From positions 1 through 64,000 of the forward strand of contig JAEMRT010000013.1 in assembly GCA_016463225.1 (NCBI GenBank): 64,000 nt of DNA. Direction: 5' to 3'. A program made the position numbers and the translations under genes. Below the pieces are notes generated by a model. It was not told where the DNA came from, made no database searches, and saw nothing but the letters and a program-made list of their open reading frames with translations. Shown piece by piece: positions 50,774 to 59,255 of this stretch; positions within the stretch are counted from its first letter, which is position 1; every line of letters starts with the position of its first letter. The stretch comes from Sphingopyxis sp. (GTDB taxonomy: Bacteria > Pseudomonadota > Alphaproteobacteria > Sphingomonadales > Sphingomonadaceae).

Positions 50774-52248
50774 AAACTTCGATCAGACATCTCGCCCCGG
50801 TCTTTGCTCTGGCGCTGCTGCTCGCCCCGGCCCACGCCCGCGCCCCCGCTGATTCCGCGCCCGCGCCGCTGCTAACCACCGTCGAGCAGAAACTGGCCGA
50901 AGCACCGGCAGGTTCACGATTTGGCGTGCTCGTCACGACGCTCGATGGCGAAGTGCTGCTGTCGATCGCGCCCGACCAGCGTTTCATCCCCGCTTCGAAC
51001 ACCAAGATGTTCACCACCGCGATCGGCTATGCCCAACTGCCGCTGCTTCAACAGACAGCCAAAGGCACCGGCGTCCGGCTCGAAACCGGCGGTGGTGCGA
51101 CCGACGTCGTGCTCCACGGCCGCGGCGACCCTTTGTTGTCGAGCGCCGACGACTGCAAGACCGACTGCCTGCAAACGCTCGCCGACGCCGTCGCCGCCAA
51201 AACCCGCACGGTCCGCAACATCGTCGGCGACGACAGCTGGTTCCCCGACGAGCGCTGGAGCCCAGGGATGAGCTGGAACAATATCGTCTCGCGCTATGGC
51301 ACCGGCACCTCGGCGCTGACCCTCGACGACAATGAGCTGGTCGTGAAGCTGGCGCCGGGCGCCCTCGGGGCCGCGCCGACGATCCAGACATCGGGCTATT
51401 ACAGCATCGAAAACCGGGTCACGACCGTCGCGGGCAAGGAGGAAGCAATCGAGGCCGATCGCATGCCGAACAGCCGCGTGATTCGTCTGACCGGCACGGT
51501 CGGCGCCGACGTTGCGCCGCTGACGCTGCGCTATGGCATTGACGATCCGGCGCATTATGCTGCGTGGCGGCTTGGCGAGCTGCTGGAGGCGCGCGGGGTG
51601 AAGGTCGATGGTGCGGTTGAAGTCCGCCACCGGCCGCTGACCGCCACCGACGATCCAAAGGTCCGCAAGGGCGCGCGGGTCAGCCTGCCCGCCGAACCCG
51701 CGATGCTCGCCGAACTGCCCGCGCCGCCGCTCGCCGAAAATATGGTGCGGGTCAACAAGGAGAGCCAGAATCTCCACAGCGAGCTGATGCTGCGCCGCGT
51801 CGCGCGGCACGCGGGCAGCGGTTCGGTCGCCGATGGGCAGGCGGCGGTGCGGCAGCTGATGACGCAGGCCGGGGTCGCCGAAACCAGCTACGACTTTTCG
51901 GACGGATCGGGCATGTCGAGCTATAACCGCATCTCGCCACGCGCCGCGGTCGGCCTGCTCAGCTGGATCTCCCGCCAGCCGTGGAGCATGGCGTGGCGCG
52001 ATACGCTGCCGATCGCGGGGCGCGACGGCACCTTGCAGAACCGCTTCAAAGGCACGATCCTCGAAGGCAAATTATTTGCCAAGACCGGGTCGCTCAACGC
52101 ATCGCGCGCATTGTCGGGGTATCTGACGACGCGCAGCGGGCGGACATTGATCTTTTCGGTGCTGGCCAACGATATGCCTGACGGCACCGACAGTCAGGCG
52201 ACCGCCGCGGTTGATCGCGCGCTAGTTGTGATTGCCGAGGCGCTATAG
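50770..52248 (+). CDS. dacB: D-alanyl-D-alanine carboxypeptidase/endopeptidase (PBP4-type)
   Basis: A 492-residue PBP4-like enzyme. Signal peptide 1-24 (ALLLAPAHARA). SxxK motif SNTK (Ser76, Lys79). The long insertion between motifs is typical. The second region is SDGSGMSSYNRIS, and the KTG region is FAKTGSLNASRALSGYL. It removes the terminal D-Ala or cleaves cross-links in peptidoglycan in the periplasm. The ATG at 50770 overlaps the preceding stop. It is the last gene of the operon, followed by a palindromic repeat. Confidence 0.92.
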   Translation: MKTSIRHLAPVFALALLLAPAHARAPADSAPAPLLTTVEQKLAEAPAGSRFGVLVTTLDGEVLLSIAPDQRFIPASNTKMFTTAIGYAQLPLLQQTAKGTGVRLETGGGATDVVLHGRGDPLLSSADDCKTDCLQTLADAVAAKTRTVRNIVGDDSWFPDERWSPGMSWNNIVSRYGTGTSALTLDDNELVVKLAPGALGAAPTIQTSGYYSIENRVTTVAGKEEAIEADRMPNSRVIRLTGTVGADVAPLTLRYGIDDPAHYAAWRLGELLEARGVKVDGAVEVRHRPLTATDDPKVRKGARVSLPAEPAMLAELPAPPLAENMVRVNKESQNLHSELMLRRVARHAGSGSVADGQAAVRQLMTQAGVAETSYDFSDGSGMSSYNRISPRAAVGLLSWISRQPWSMAWRDTLPIAGRDGTLQNRFKGTILEGKLFAKTGSLNASRALSGYLTTRSGRTLIFSVLANDMPDGTDSQATAAVDRALVVIAEAL

Positions 52249-52277
52249 CCGCTGATGGCCGAGTAAAAGCACTGTGC

Positions 52278-52353
52278 TCCCGCGAAGGCGGGAGCCCATC
52301 ACCCGCTGGTGCCATTTTGGATCGACCGGAGATGGATCCCCGCCTTCGCGGGG
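52278..52353. repeat. Palindromic intergenic repeat between dacB and the penicillin acylase
   Basis: About 22-nt arms (TCCCGCGAAGGCGGGAGCCC... and the mirror ending CCGCCTTCGCGGGG) with three or so mismatches flank about 32 nt. It sits in the convergent 3' ends of dacB and the acylase gene, so it could act as a bidirectional processing or stabilising hairpin. It is a different sequence from the 78-bp elements. Confidence 0.75.
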
Positions 52354-52400
52354 AAACACGGATATTGTTCGCCTCACAGGCAAAGATGCTTGTGACGGGA

Positions 52401-54791
52401 TCAACCCTTGGCAGGCGCCAACATCGTCCGCTCCACCGCATGCCGATCGACCGCCGCCTTGCTGAACCACAGCGGCTGCATGTCCCCCGCGAGCCACTTC
52501 GGATAAAAATCGCGGTAATGCGGCGACCGCGGGTCGGCGGACTGGCCGGGCAGCAACAGGAAACGGCTGTTGTCCCATGCGCCGACGTCGGCGACGAACA
52601 AATAGCTGGCGCCATGCGACACGTTGAACCCGCGCCGCGAATTGAACCCGCGCGCCATCGGCGTCGTCCCGTCACCTCCCGACCGACCGCCCTCAATCTT
52701 GGGAAAAGCGGCCGCAATCGCCGGGATCGCCGACGCCAAGGGATGCGCGATTGTCACGCGGTGCAGGTCACCCCACTGCCATTTCGCCGGATCAGCGCCG
52801 CCGAGTTCGACCGCCTTGGTCCACCCCGCCACCAGCGCGCGATCGATCAGCGCATCGCGCGCCGTGACAGGATCATTGCCCAGCCGCTTATCGGGCGCGC
52901 CAAGAATGCGCAGCATTTCGGACAGGTTGACCGTCGGGATCAGATCTTTCGCCGCCGCGGGGACCACCCGGTCACGAAAATCCGCCGACAGCGCCACCAT
53001 GACCATCTCGAACAACAGCGCCGCGGCGCTATCGGCCTCGATCCCGCAGTTCCAACGCCGGAGCATGGCGGCTGCGGGTGCCGCCTCGGCCGACAGGTTC
53101 GCCGGAAGCAGTTTCAGCAATGCGCGGGCGGGCAGCGACTGGACGTCGTGCTGAAGCGCAACGCTGTCGGCGATCCGGTGCTTCGGCTGGCTGCGCAGCA
53201 CCTCGGCGCAGCGGTCGTAACGATAGGGATCGCTCCAGGTAAAGCTGATGATCCGCTCGCGATAGGGATAGCCCGCCGGCAGGTTCATCTGGTTCGCCGA
53301 CGCGAACCAGCCTTCGGGCGGGTTATAGACGTGCGGCATATCCTCGACCGGTAGCAGCCCGGTCCAGTCGAAATCGCCGTCGCCGGGGGCGGGCAGCAGC
53401 CCGTCATGTTTCGGACGTCGCGGGGTAAAGCCGATCGTCTGCCACCCGGTATTGCCGTCGATGTCGGCATAGTGAAGATTGGTCGGCGACACGTGCAGCT
53501 TGAACGCCTGGCGCAACGACGCCCAGTCGCTCGCCAGATTGATCGCGATGATCGCAAAGCGCATGTTGGCGCCGGGCAGCATGCTGACGGTAGCAAAGGC
53601 GACCGCACGCTGGCGCGTCGCGTCCTGCGACACGATCGGGCGGCCCGCGGCATAGCGCAGGGTCACGCGTTCGGACGGCGCACCCTTGACGATGATCTCG
53701 TCCTCGAACGTCTCGAACGCCTTCCACTCGCCCTTGTGCCAATAGCGTCCGGGGTCGTCCCCCTTTGTGCGCAGAATGAACAGGTCGGTCTGGTCGATAT
53801 GGAAATTGGTGCGGCCAAAGGCGAAGCGGTCGGTATGCCCCTGCATGATCCCGGGCAGTCCCGGCGATCCAGCGCCGATGACGTCGAGCCCCGGCGCCGA
53901 CAGGTGGCACATATGCCGCGGGCTGGCGCCGCCGATGCCCAGATGCGGGTCATTGGCCAAAATCGGCCGCCCGGTCGCGCTGCGCGACGGCGAAATCGTC
54001 CACGCATTGCTGCCCAGTGCAAAGCGGTCGGCGCGGCGCAATTCGCGGTCGAGCGACGCCTCCTGAATGGCGTCGAACGGCACCGGGCGCGCGGCGGAAT
54101 CCAGCACGCCCAGATCGGCCTCACTCACTGCCGCGACGTCGAGTCCGTCGGGCATCGTGAACGACCAGGCGGGGCGCAGCGGCGCCATCAGCTGCTCGGC
54201 GTCGAGCAGGCCGCGCGCCTGCAACTGCGCGCGGCGCACCTCATCATCCGCGTCGCCCATGCCGATGCCGCGGCCACGGACGAGGTCGCGAACGTCCCAA
54301 CGCAGCGGGCTGATCCCCAATATGCCATATTCCAGCGGCAACCCCGACGGATCGGCCGCCAGTTCGTCGATGCGTGCGTTCACCCCGGCGACATAGCCGC
54401 GCGCGCAATCGAGCACCTCGGGCGGCAGTGCGGCCAGCTCGGCTTCGATATCGCCGCGATACATGAACAGCCGCGCCGCGCGGTCGGCGGCGATAAAGCG
54501 CGGGCCAAAGGCTTCGGCCATCCGCCCCATCTCGCGGCGGCGCTCCATGTCGATCTGGAACAGCCGATCGCGCGCGACCAGATAGCCCTGCCCGAAAAAG
54601 GCATCATGCTTGGATGCCGCGCGCACATGCGGCACGCCCAACTCGTCCTCGATGATCTCGACGGCTGCCCGGGCGCCGGATAATTTGACGGTGCGTGTGC
54701 CACCCTTGACCCGGGGTTTCGCCCAAAGGCTGCCCGGCATCGCGACAAGCGCGGCCGAAGCCAGCAGGAATGCGCGGCGCTGGATCAACAA
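52401..54791 (-). CDS. Penicillin-acylase-family amidase (Ntn hydrolase)
   Basis: A 796-residue precursor. The N-terminus RRAFLLASAALVAMPGSLWA is a Tat or Sec signal. The alpha subunit contains GVPHVRAASKHDAFFGQGYLVARDRLFQ; autocatalytic cleavage is expected before Ser261 in ALGSNAW to expose the nucleophile. The beta subunit contains GFTPRRPKHDG and WQWGDLHRV. The start is TTG at 54791 with GGGGAAA just upstream, an unusual choice. Substrate could be an N-acyl amino acid or lactone as well as a beta-lactam. It is divergent from a TonB receptor. Confidence 0.9.
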   Translation of the reverse strand: MLIQRRAFLLASAALVAMPGSLWAKPRVKGGTRTVKLSGARAAVEIIEDELGVPHVRAASKHDAFFGQGYLVARDRLFQIDMERRREMGRMAEAFGPRFIAADRAARLFMYRGDIEAELAALPPEVLDCARGYVAGVNARIDELAADPSGLPLEYGILGISPLRWDVRDLVRGRGIGMGDADDEVRRAQLQARGLLDAEQLMAPLRPAWSFTMPDGLDVAAVSEADLGVLDSAARPVPFDAIQEASLDRELRRADRFALGSNAWTISPSRSATGRPILANDPHLGIGGASPRHMCHLSAPGLDVIGAGSPGLPGIMQGHTDRFAFGRTNFHIDQTDLFILRTKGDDPGRYWHKGEWKAFETFEDEIIVKGAPSERVTLRYAAGRPIVSQDATRQRAVAFATVSMLPGANMRFAIIAINLASDWASLRQAFKLHVSPTNLHYADIDGNTGWQTIGFTPRRPKHDGLLPAPGDGDFDWTGLLPVEDMPHVYNPPEGWFASANQMNLPAGYPYRERIISFTWSDPYRYDRCAEVLRSQPKHRIADSVALQHDVQSLPARALLKLLPANLSAEAAPAAAMLRRWNCGIEADSAAALLFEMVMVALSADFRDRVVPAAAKDLIPTVNLSEMLRILGAPDKRLGNDPVTARDALIDRALVAGWTKAVELGGADPAKWQWGDLHRVTIAHPLASAIPAIAAAFPKIEGGRSGGDGTTPMARGFNSRRGFNVSHGASYLFVADVGAWDNSRFLLLPGQSADPRSPHYRDFYPKWLAGDMQPLWFSKAAVDRHAVERTMLAPAKG

Positions 54792-55206
54792 ATTTCCCCG
54801 ATACCTTATGCCGATGACGAATGGTCAACCTATCGTAGCAAGGCGTCGCTATCCCATAGCAAGCGGACCACCCCCTATAACTATAAGCTATCCGGCCCTG
54901 CGCGGCACTGCGGCGATGCCATGCCCTGCGGCTATAGGTCCATATCGTCAGGGTCAGCGCGAAGCGGTTGACCGCCCGTAACCACCCTGTAACCTTCCCG
55001 TCACGGACCCGGCTGTCCGCGCGCCGCAAGCGCAGCGACCGTCGGACCGCAAAGGTCGAAAGCCACAAAAACATAGAGGGCGGCACAAACAGCCGCCAGG
55101 CGGTCAGGGCGGACATAGTGGGGGCGAGCTAGCCCGGTGCATCGGCGCCGGGAACCACATCGAACGATGTGCGGCGCGTCTTTGGGCAATAAAGGGGACG
55201 GTTAAC
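54792..55206. promoter_or_regulatory. 415-bp divergent regulatory region
   Basis: No gene is visible in this gap between the divergent acylase and TonB-receptor genes. It carries CCTATAACTATAAGCTATCC (54874-54893), GCTATAGG (54931-54938), and an imperfect direct repeat with TAGCAAG near 54830-54865, all resembling the CTATA dyads near lysR. Promoters for both genes and LysR sites are the likely content. Confidence 0.5.
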
Positions 55207-58200
55207 ATGCGCTATCTTGAACGAAATCGCCGGTCGTTGGGCCGCAACACCAGCTTCGGCGCAGCGATGACCGCACTGGCGCTCGTTCACAGCGCTCCGG
55301 CGCTGGCGCAAGAGGAAGCCGCTGTGGCGCAGGCGACCGAAGCCGCACCCGGCGATCAGATCATCGTTACCGGCTCGCGCGTCGCGCGCGATGGTTTCGA
55401 GGCACCGACCCCGCTGACCGTGCTGACCGAAACCGAGATCGAAAATAGCTCGCCGTCGAACAACATCGCCGATTTCGTCAATACGCTGCCGTCGCTGGCC
55501 GGTTCGACCCGTCCGTCCAACTCGCGCCTCAACATTTCCAGCGGTCAGGCGGGCATCAACGCGCTCAACCTGCGAAATCTGGGGGCTGAACGCACGCTGA
55601 TCCTGGTCAACGGAAAGCGCTCGGTGGGTTCGACGATCACTGGCCTGGTCGATATCAACACCATTCCGCAGGCGCTGATTTCGAGCGTCGAGGTCGTGAG
55701 CGGCGGCGCCTCCGCCGCTTATGGCTCGGACGCGGTTGCGGGCGTCGTCAACTTCATCCTCAACAACAAATATGAGGGGCTGAAGGTCGAGGCCGATAGC
55801 GGCATCACCCAATATGGCGACGGCTTCAACTATTCGGCCAGCGCCGCCGCCGGGATGGCGTTTGCGGGCGGGCGCGGCCATGTCCTGCTGAGCGGCGAGA
55901 TCGCTCACCGCGACGGCATTTTCGATGTGAACCGCGACTGGAACGCCACCGGTTTCGTCCGCATCCAGGACCCGGCCTATACCGCGACCAGCGGCGGACC
56001 GCAGTTTCTGATCCGCCGCCAGGTCGGCGCAGCGAACTCGGCGCCGGGCAGCCTTATCACCAATTCGACCGGAGGAACCGCCAACCGGCTGCGCGGGATT
56101 TATTTTGGTCCCGGCGGTACACCCCTTACCTACACCTATGGGGCGCTGACCTTCCCGGTTGCGACCGGCACCGCGGCGCCTTCACTGACGCAAGGTGGAT
56201 CGTGGCAGGTGAATGATTCGGGCCGCCGCATCGGCCTGGATCCAGAGGATGACCGTTACGGGTTGTTCGGCCGTGTCAGCTTTGAGGTCACCGACGGCAT
56301 CGAGCTGTTCGCCGAAGCCGCGTATAACCAGCAGAAGATAAGGTTCAACGCCGGGCCGAACCTGCAGACCGGGATCGTGCTCAATGCGACCGGCTGTACC
56401 CAGACGCCGGTGCCGATCACTTGCAACGCCTTCCTGCTCAACACGCTGGGCGCGGCGGCGCTACAGGGCATCACCAGCGTCACCATTGCCACGACATCGG
56501 CCGATCTGCCCGGCCGCGGGATCGACAACAAGCGTAAGGTGCAGCGCTATCTGATCGGCGCGCAGGGCGAGTTCGAGGCGTTCGGCAACACCGCGCGCTG
56601 GGACATTTTCGGCCAATATGGCCGCGCCGAGCTGCGCGAGCAGTTGCGCGACATTCAGAACGTCGCGCGCATCAACGCCGCGCGCGATGCGGCCTTCGCG
56701 CCCGCGGGCAGCGGCTTCCCTACCGGGTCGATCCAGTGTCTGATCAACGTCGATGCCAACCCGGCCAACAACGACGCCGCGTGCGTTCCGCTCAACCGTC
56801 TCGGTCTGGGCGTCGCCCACCCGGCGGCGATCGATTATGTGCTGGGCGATCCGTATCGCGACCAGGTGATCGAACAGACCGTGGTGGGCGCGAACTTCTC
56901 GGCCACGCCGTTCGCGACTTGGGCGGGCGACGTCAGCGTCGCGATCGGCGCCGAATATCGCAACGAAGAGGTAAAGGGATTCGTCCCGGACGAGTTCCAG
57001 CCCGTCCCGATCCGCGATGTGAACGGCAATGTCACCGGCGCCACCAATCGCTGGTCGGTGGGCAACTACCTGCCCAGCTTCGGGTCGTATGACGTCAAGG
57101 AAGCCTATTTCGAAACCGTCGTTCCGCTCGGCTTCGGGCTGGAGTTCAATGGCGCAGTGCGCGGGACCGATTATTCGACCGCAGGCTATGTCACGACCTG
57201 GAAAGTGGGCGCGACCTGGCAGCCGATCGACGACATTCGCTTGCGCGTCACCCGTTCGCGCGACATCCGCGCGCCCAACCTGAACGACCTGTTCCAGGCG
57301 GGTACAGCCAACAGCGATGCGGTCACCAACCCTGGCTTTGCGGCCGGTACCAGCCCGTCCTTCGTTCCGCCGGGCCTGGTTGTGCAGTCGGGCTATAGCT
57401 ATTCCGGGTTCGCCACCGGCAATACGGACCTCGGCCCGGAAAAGTCCAATCAATGGAATATTGGCGGGGTATTCACGCCGACCTTCCTCCCGGGCTTCAA
57501 CCTTGCGGTCGATTATTTCAGCATCAAGGTGAATAGCGGGATCAGCGCCTTCAGCGCGCAGCAGATTGTCAATTTGTGCTTCCTGGGCGAGCAGGCGTTC
57601 TGCGACGCCATTACGACCGACGCGGCGCGCACGCAGGATCCGGCGCGGCCATATCTGATCATCGAGACGCGGCCGTTCAACGCGGCAAGCCAGAAGGTCC
57701 GCGGTGTCGACATCGATGCGTCCTATCGCCTGCCGGTTGGCAATGCTGGCGCGTTCACGCTTCGCGGTCTTGCGACCCGCTATCTGGAGAACCGCTTCGA
57801 CAGCGGCGTACCAGGCACGGTGGTGGTCGATTCGACCGGTGTGAATGGCGGCCAGTCGAGCACCCCGAAATGGATCTACCGCGTCAGCGCGTCTTATGAT
57901 TCGGACGACTTCAGCATCACGGCGACCGGTCGCGGCGTGAGCGCGGGCAAATATGTCGCCAACGGCATCGAATGCCAGACGGGCTGCCCCACCTCGACGG
58001 TCAATGCACCCACCTATGACAGCAACCGCATCAAAGGGGCGTTCTACGTCGATCTCAACCTGACGCAGAAATTCTCCGCCGGTGGCGACGCGCAGGGGGA
58101 ATTCTTCATCAACGTGTCGAACCTGCTCAACGACGACCCGATCCTGCTGCCCGAAACCGGCCTCGCCGCGAACAGCACCTATTCGGACCTGCTGGGCCGC

Positions 58201-58236
58201 GCATTCCGCGTCGGAGTGCGCTTTAAACTGAAATGA
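55207..58236 (+). CDS. TonB-dependent outer-membrane receptor, large
   Basis: A 1009-residue receptor. Signal peptide (to about 35, SAPALAQ), TonB-box-like QIIVTGSRVARDGFEAPTPL, and a plug domain with NLGAERTLILVNGKR and VEVVSGGASAAYGSDAVAGVVNFILNN. This is the Oar/CirA-like class seen for peptide, carbohydrate or lipid ligands. The barrel ends RVGVRFKLK. It is divergent from the acylase, so uptake and hydrolysis of an acylated or peptide ligand may be linked. It is followed by a rho-independent terminator. Confidence 0.93.
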   Translation: MRYLERNRRSLGRNTSFGAAMTALALVHSAPALAQEEAAVAQATEAAPGDQIIVTGSRVARDGFEAPTPLTVLTETEIENSSPSNNIADFVNTLPSLAGSTRPSNSRLNISSGQAGINALNLRNLGAERTLILVNGKRSVGSTITGLVDINTIPQALISSVEVVSGGASAAYGSDAVAGVVNFILNNKYEGLKVEADSGITQYGDGFNYSASAAAGMAFAGGRGHVLLSGEIAHRDGIFDVNRDWNATGFVRIQDPAYTATSGGPQFLIRRQVGAANSAPGSLITNSTGGTANRLRGIYFGPGGTPLTYTYGALTFPVATGTAAPSLTQGGSWQVNDSGRRIGLDPEDDRYGLFGRVSFEVTDGIELFAEAAYNQQKIRFNAGPNLQTGIVLNATGCTQTPVPITCNAFLLNTLGAAALQGITSVTIATTSADLPGRGIDNKRKVQRYLIGAQGEFEAFGNTARWDIFGQYGRAELREQLRDIQNVARINAARDAAFAPAGSGFPTGSIQCLINVDANPANNDAACVPLNRLGLGVAHPAAIDYVLGDPYRDQVIEQTVVGANFSATPFATWAGDVSVAIGAEYRNEEVKGFVPDEFQPVPIRDVNGNVTGATNRWSVGNYLPSFGSYDVKEAYFETVVPLGFGLEFNGAVRGTDYSTAGYVTTWKVGATWQPIDDIRLRVTRSRDIRAPNLNDLFQAGTANSDAVTNPGFAAGTSPSFVPPGLVVQSGYSYSGFATGNTDLGPEKSNQWNIGGVFTPTFLPGFNLAVDYFSIKVNSGISAFSAQQIVNLCFLGEQAFCDAITTDAARTQDPARPYLIIETRPFNAASQKVRGVDIDASYRLPVGNAGAFTLRGLATRYLENRFDSGVPGTVVVDSTGVNGGQSSTPKWIYRVSASYDSDDFSITATGRGVSAGKYVANGIECQTGCPTSTVNAPTYDSNRIKGAFYVDLNLTQKFSAGGDAQGEFFINVSNLLNDDPILLPETGLAANSTYSDLLGRAFRVGVRFKLK

Positions 58237-58257
58237 TTCAAAGCGAATGAGGGAAAG

Positions 58258-58286
58258 GGGAGGGCCGCGGCGGCTCTCCCTTTTTT
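58258..58286 (+). terminator. Rho-independent terminator of the TonB receptor gene
   Basis: A 9-bp GC-rich stem (58258-58266 with 58272-58280, one G-T pair), a 5-nt loop and a T6 tract at 58281-58286. It starts 22 nt after the receptor stop. Good example of an intrinsic terminator in this window. Confidence 0.9.
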
Positions 58287-58386
58287 CGTATCGCGCACGG
58301 TTAGAAGAGCCTGTCCCCCAACGCGCCAGCGCCCGCGCCAGGCGCGGCTGGACATTTTACGCTGCTTCACTTATATACCAGCCGTT

Positions 58387-58998
58387 ATGGAAATCGAAGC
58401 CGCCACTGTCCCCAAAGGCCGCCCGCGCGAGTTCTGCGTCGATGCGGCGCTGGCGGCGGCGCTGCGCGTGTTCTGGTCGAAAGGCTATGAGGGCGCGTCG
58501 ATGGCCGACCTCACCGAAGCGATGGGGATCACCAAGCCCAGCCTTTATGCCGCGTTCGGCAACAAGGAGGCGCTTTTTAACAAGGCGCTCGATCTGTATG
58601 AGCGCGAAAAGACCGACTATATGCGCGCCGCGCTCGACGCGCCGACCGCGCGCGGGGTGGCCGAGCGGCTGATGTACGGCGCGCTCGATATGTACAGCTG
58701 CCCTGAAAACCCGAACGGCTGCTTGGGGGTGATCAATTCGGTCGCTTGCGGCGCCGAGGCCGAGTGTATCCGCGACGCCGTCGTGGCGCGCAGTGCGGCC
58801 GCGAAGCACGCGATGCTCGAACGTTTTACGCGGGCCAAGGATGAAGGCGATTTTCCGGGCGACGTCGACCCCGCCGGGCTCGCGGCGTTCCTGACTGCAA
58901 TGAACCAGGGCATGGCGGTCCAGGCCGGCGCCGGCGCAACCCGCGCCGAACTCGAGCGGCTGGTCGAAACCGGGCTGAAGCTCTGGCCCGGGCGCTAG
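58387..58998 (+). CDS. TetR/AcrR-family transcriptional regulator
   Basis: A 203-residue repressor-type protein. The HTH region is GRPREFCVDAALAAALRVFWSKGYEGASMADLTEAMGITKPSLYAAFGNKEALF, of the AcrR/NemR subtype starting GRPR. The C-terminal domain contains GCLGVINSVACG, the pattern of TetR C-terminal domains that often sense electrophiles. Two TACxxxxxxGTA motifs with a promoter follow the gene (59010-59067). No efflux gene follows, unlike many AcrR-type regulators. Confidence 0.92.
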   Translation: MEIEAATVPKGRPREFCVDAALAAALRVFWSKGYEGASMADLTEAMGITKPSLYAAFGNKEALFNKALDLYEREKTDYMRAALDAPTARGVAERLMYGALDMYSCPENPNGCLGVINSVACGAEAECIRDAVVARSAAAKHAMLERFTRAKDEGDFPGDVDPAGLAAFLTAMNQGMAVQAGAGATRAELERLVETGLKLWPGR

Positions 58999-59009
58999 CG
59001 GAACAAGTT

Positions 59010-59067
59010 TACTGAGCGGTACAGAAAGCGCTTGACGCAGCGTGTACTGCTTATATACTCATCGGTA
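59010..59067 (+). promoter_or_regulatory. Sigma-70 promoter flanked by two TetR-like operators
   Basis: A -35 TTGACG (59032-59037) and -10 TATACT (59054-59059) with a 16-nt spacer. TACTGAGCGGTA (59010-59021) ends just upstream of the -35 and TACTCATCGGTA (59056-59067) overlaps the -10; both are TAC-N6-GTA and match at 10 of 12 positions. This arrangement is usual for TetR repression. Distance to the next start (59256) is about 190 nt. Confidence 0.65.
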
Positions 59068-59090
59068 CATAAACGGGCTCTCTCCCCGGA

Positions 59091-59126
59091 CCGGCCGCCG
59101 CGTGACCAAGATCGCGCGGCGGCCGG
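59091..59126 (+). promoter_or_regulatory. Perfect 12-bp stem-loop in the leader of the PAS gene
   Basis: CCGGCCGCCGCG (59091-59102) and CGCGGCGGCCGG (59115-59126) are perfect complements with a 12-nt loop. There is no T-tract, so it is unlikely to be a simple terminator. It lies about 30 nt after the -10 and may act as an attenuator, RNA stabiliser or pause. Confidence 0.55.
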
Positions 59127-59255
59127 AACCCCCAGCATTCGACCAACGAAACCCCTCGCAACGACGTCAGTACGCGGCAGCGTATTTGCCATCGTTTACG
59201 CGGCTTTTACCACTTCTGGTGCATGACATCCCCCGATGTGTTTGGCTGGGGATGA

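Noticed and set aside
52278-52353. The CCCGCGAAGGCGGG repeat as a CRISPR-like unit
   Set aside because: Only two arms in inverted orientation with a single spacer, no array and no cas genes.
52401-58236. A lasso-peptide or siderophore cluster around the acylase and TonB receptor
   Set aside because: No precursor peptide, B or C maturation enzyme, isopeptidase or FecI/FecR pair was seen; the neighbourhood is better explained by D-amino acid and wall peptide genes.
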